Source: an uncultured Clostridia bacterium
Lineage (GTDB): Bacteria; Bacillota; Clostridia; TANB77; CAG-508
Assembly: GCA_944389715.1 (NCBI GenBank)
Contig: CALXNI010000078.1
Coordinates: 1 to 23,720 of the forward strand
Direction: 5' to 3'
DNA: 23,720 nucleotides
This document shows positions 23,415 through 23,720 of this stretch, in pieces. The position numbers and the translations under genes are program-made. Under the pieces are notes generated by a model, which was given only the letters and a program-made list of their open reading frames with translations, did no database searches and had not been told where the DNA came from. The stretch's first letter is position 1, and each line of letters starts with the position of its first letter.

Positions 23415-23720
23415 AGACAAAATAACTAAAAGGAGAGAATTATGGATTTCATACAGTGTATTAATGATAATAATTTAATGATGACAGACTACACAAAACA
23501 TACTGTTGTAGATTTGGTTAGAGCAATATATAATAAGTGCGGTCGAATATTTGAAAATGATGATAAAATTAAAGAATTAGATAAATATATTAAAGGGAAA
23601 AAACATATATTATTTATTTTATCTGATGGAATGGGTAGTAATATTATAGATGAATTATCATTAATACACTGTATGAAATCCATAATTCTCTCCTTTTAGT
23701 TATTTTGTCTATATTATATT
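23405..23720. repeat. Terminal fold-back inverted repeat
   Basis: Bases 23405-23471 reappear as an exact reverse complement at 23654-23720 (67 bases, loop 182). The arms include the -10 box, ribosome site and first ten codons of the final gene. Because the second arm ends exactly at the window edge, an assembly or amplification fold-back is the simplest reading. Confidence 0.9.
23442..23653 (+). CDS. Alkaline-phosphatase-superfamily protein, 5' part only
   Basis: The N-terminal 70 or so residues of a type I phosphodiesterase/nucleotide pyrophosphatase-like protein. MTDYTKHTVVDLVRAIYN leads to HILFILSDGMGSNIIDEL, where Asp-Gly-Met-Gly is the metal-binding segment and the following Ser is a candidate nucleophile position. 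The true sequence ends at about 23653. The formal frame continues to 23699 only because the inverted repeat arm is read (LIHCMKSIILSF), which is artefactual. AT-rich composition like the first 19 kb and no in-frame CGG suggest native DNA resumes here. Confidence 0.65.

Noticed and set aside
1..23720. CRISPR array or tRNA genes
   Set aside because: No regularly spaced direct repeats and no cloverleaf with GGTTCRA-type T-arm was noticed by eye; a tRNA scan would be needed to be certain.

Overview
The window reads as an AT-rich, endospore-forming member of the Clostridia/Firmicutes, probably an uncultured gut-type lineage. The evidence is the spoIIIAE-AF-AG-AH block, strong AGGAGG ribosome sites, sigma-A promoters, a Firmicutes-type LexA box and AT-rich codon use. 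It may be a whole metagenomic contig: it starts in a dispersed repeat and ends in a fold-back inverted repeat.

Layout: 149-3231 spoIIIAE-AH. 3309-5764 cysE, a promoter plus possibly structured leader, a GNAT acetyltransferase and pfkA. 5805-6034 a REP-like palindrome and the tail of a REP-associated (RAYT) transposase. 6027-9903 argS, upp and glmM. 9940-14999 a small membrane protein, two different methionyl-tRNA synthetases, thymidylate kinase and nadD. 15124-18955 a glutamate-synthase-like flavoprotein, SOS-controlled dinB and a PrsA-like foldase. 19039-19883 decayed fragments and a DUF6809-like gene. 20255-23254 a compositionally different block (a second-type tyrS, a Trp/Tyr-tRNA-synthetase-like gene, and a ygjV-like membrane gene on the minus strand). 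23442-end the start of an alkaline-phosphatase-superfamily gene.

Main discovery candidate: six otherwise intact native genes (spoIIIAE, pfkA, argS, glmM, the gltD-like gene twice, and the DUF6809-like gene) are interrupted by seven +1 frameshifts of one form. An in-frame CGG occurs where skipping its C restores the family sequence by reading GGA or GGT as glycine. An eighth probable case lies in a decayed fragment. I checked every CGG in the native genes by eye: no in-frame CGG is used as an ordinary arginine codon, and all other CGG triplets are out of frame. This suggests CGG is unassigned in this organism and is bypassed, or that CGGA/CGGT is decoded as a four-base glycine codon. It does not look like random pseudogenes or random sequencing error, because every site has the same base, the same codon phase and the same amino acid. 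By contrast, the 20.2-23.3 kb block has six in-frame CGG codons in plausible arginine positions, which marks it as foreign or as chimeric assembly.

The native genes cover sporulation channel assembly, cysteine synthesis, glycolysis, tRNA charging, pyrimidine salvage, cell-wall precursor synthesis and NAD synthesis. If the frameshifts were real lesions, several normally essential functions (ArgRS, GlmM) would be lost together, which makes programmed or codon-level recoding more likely.
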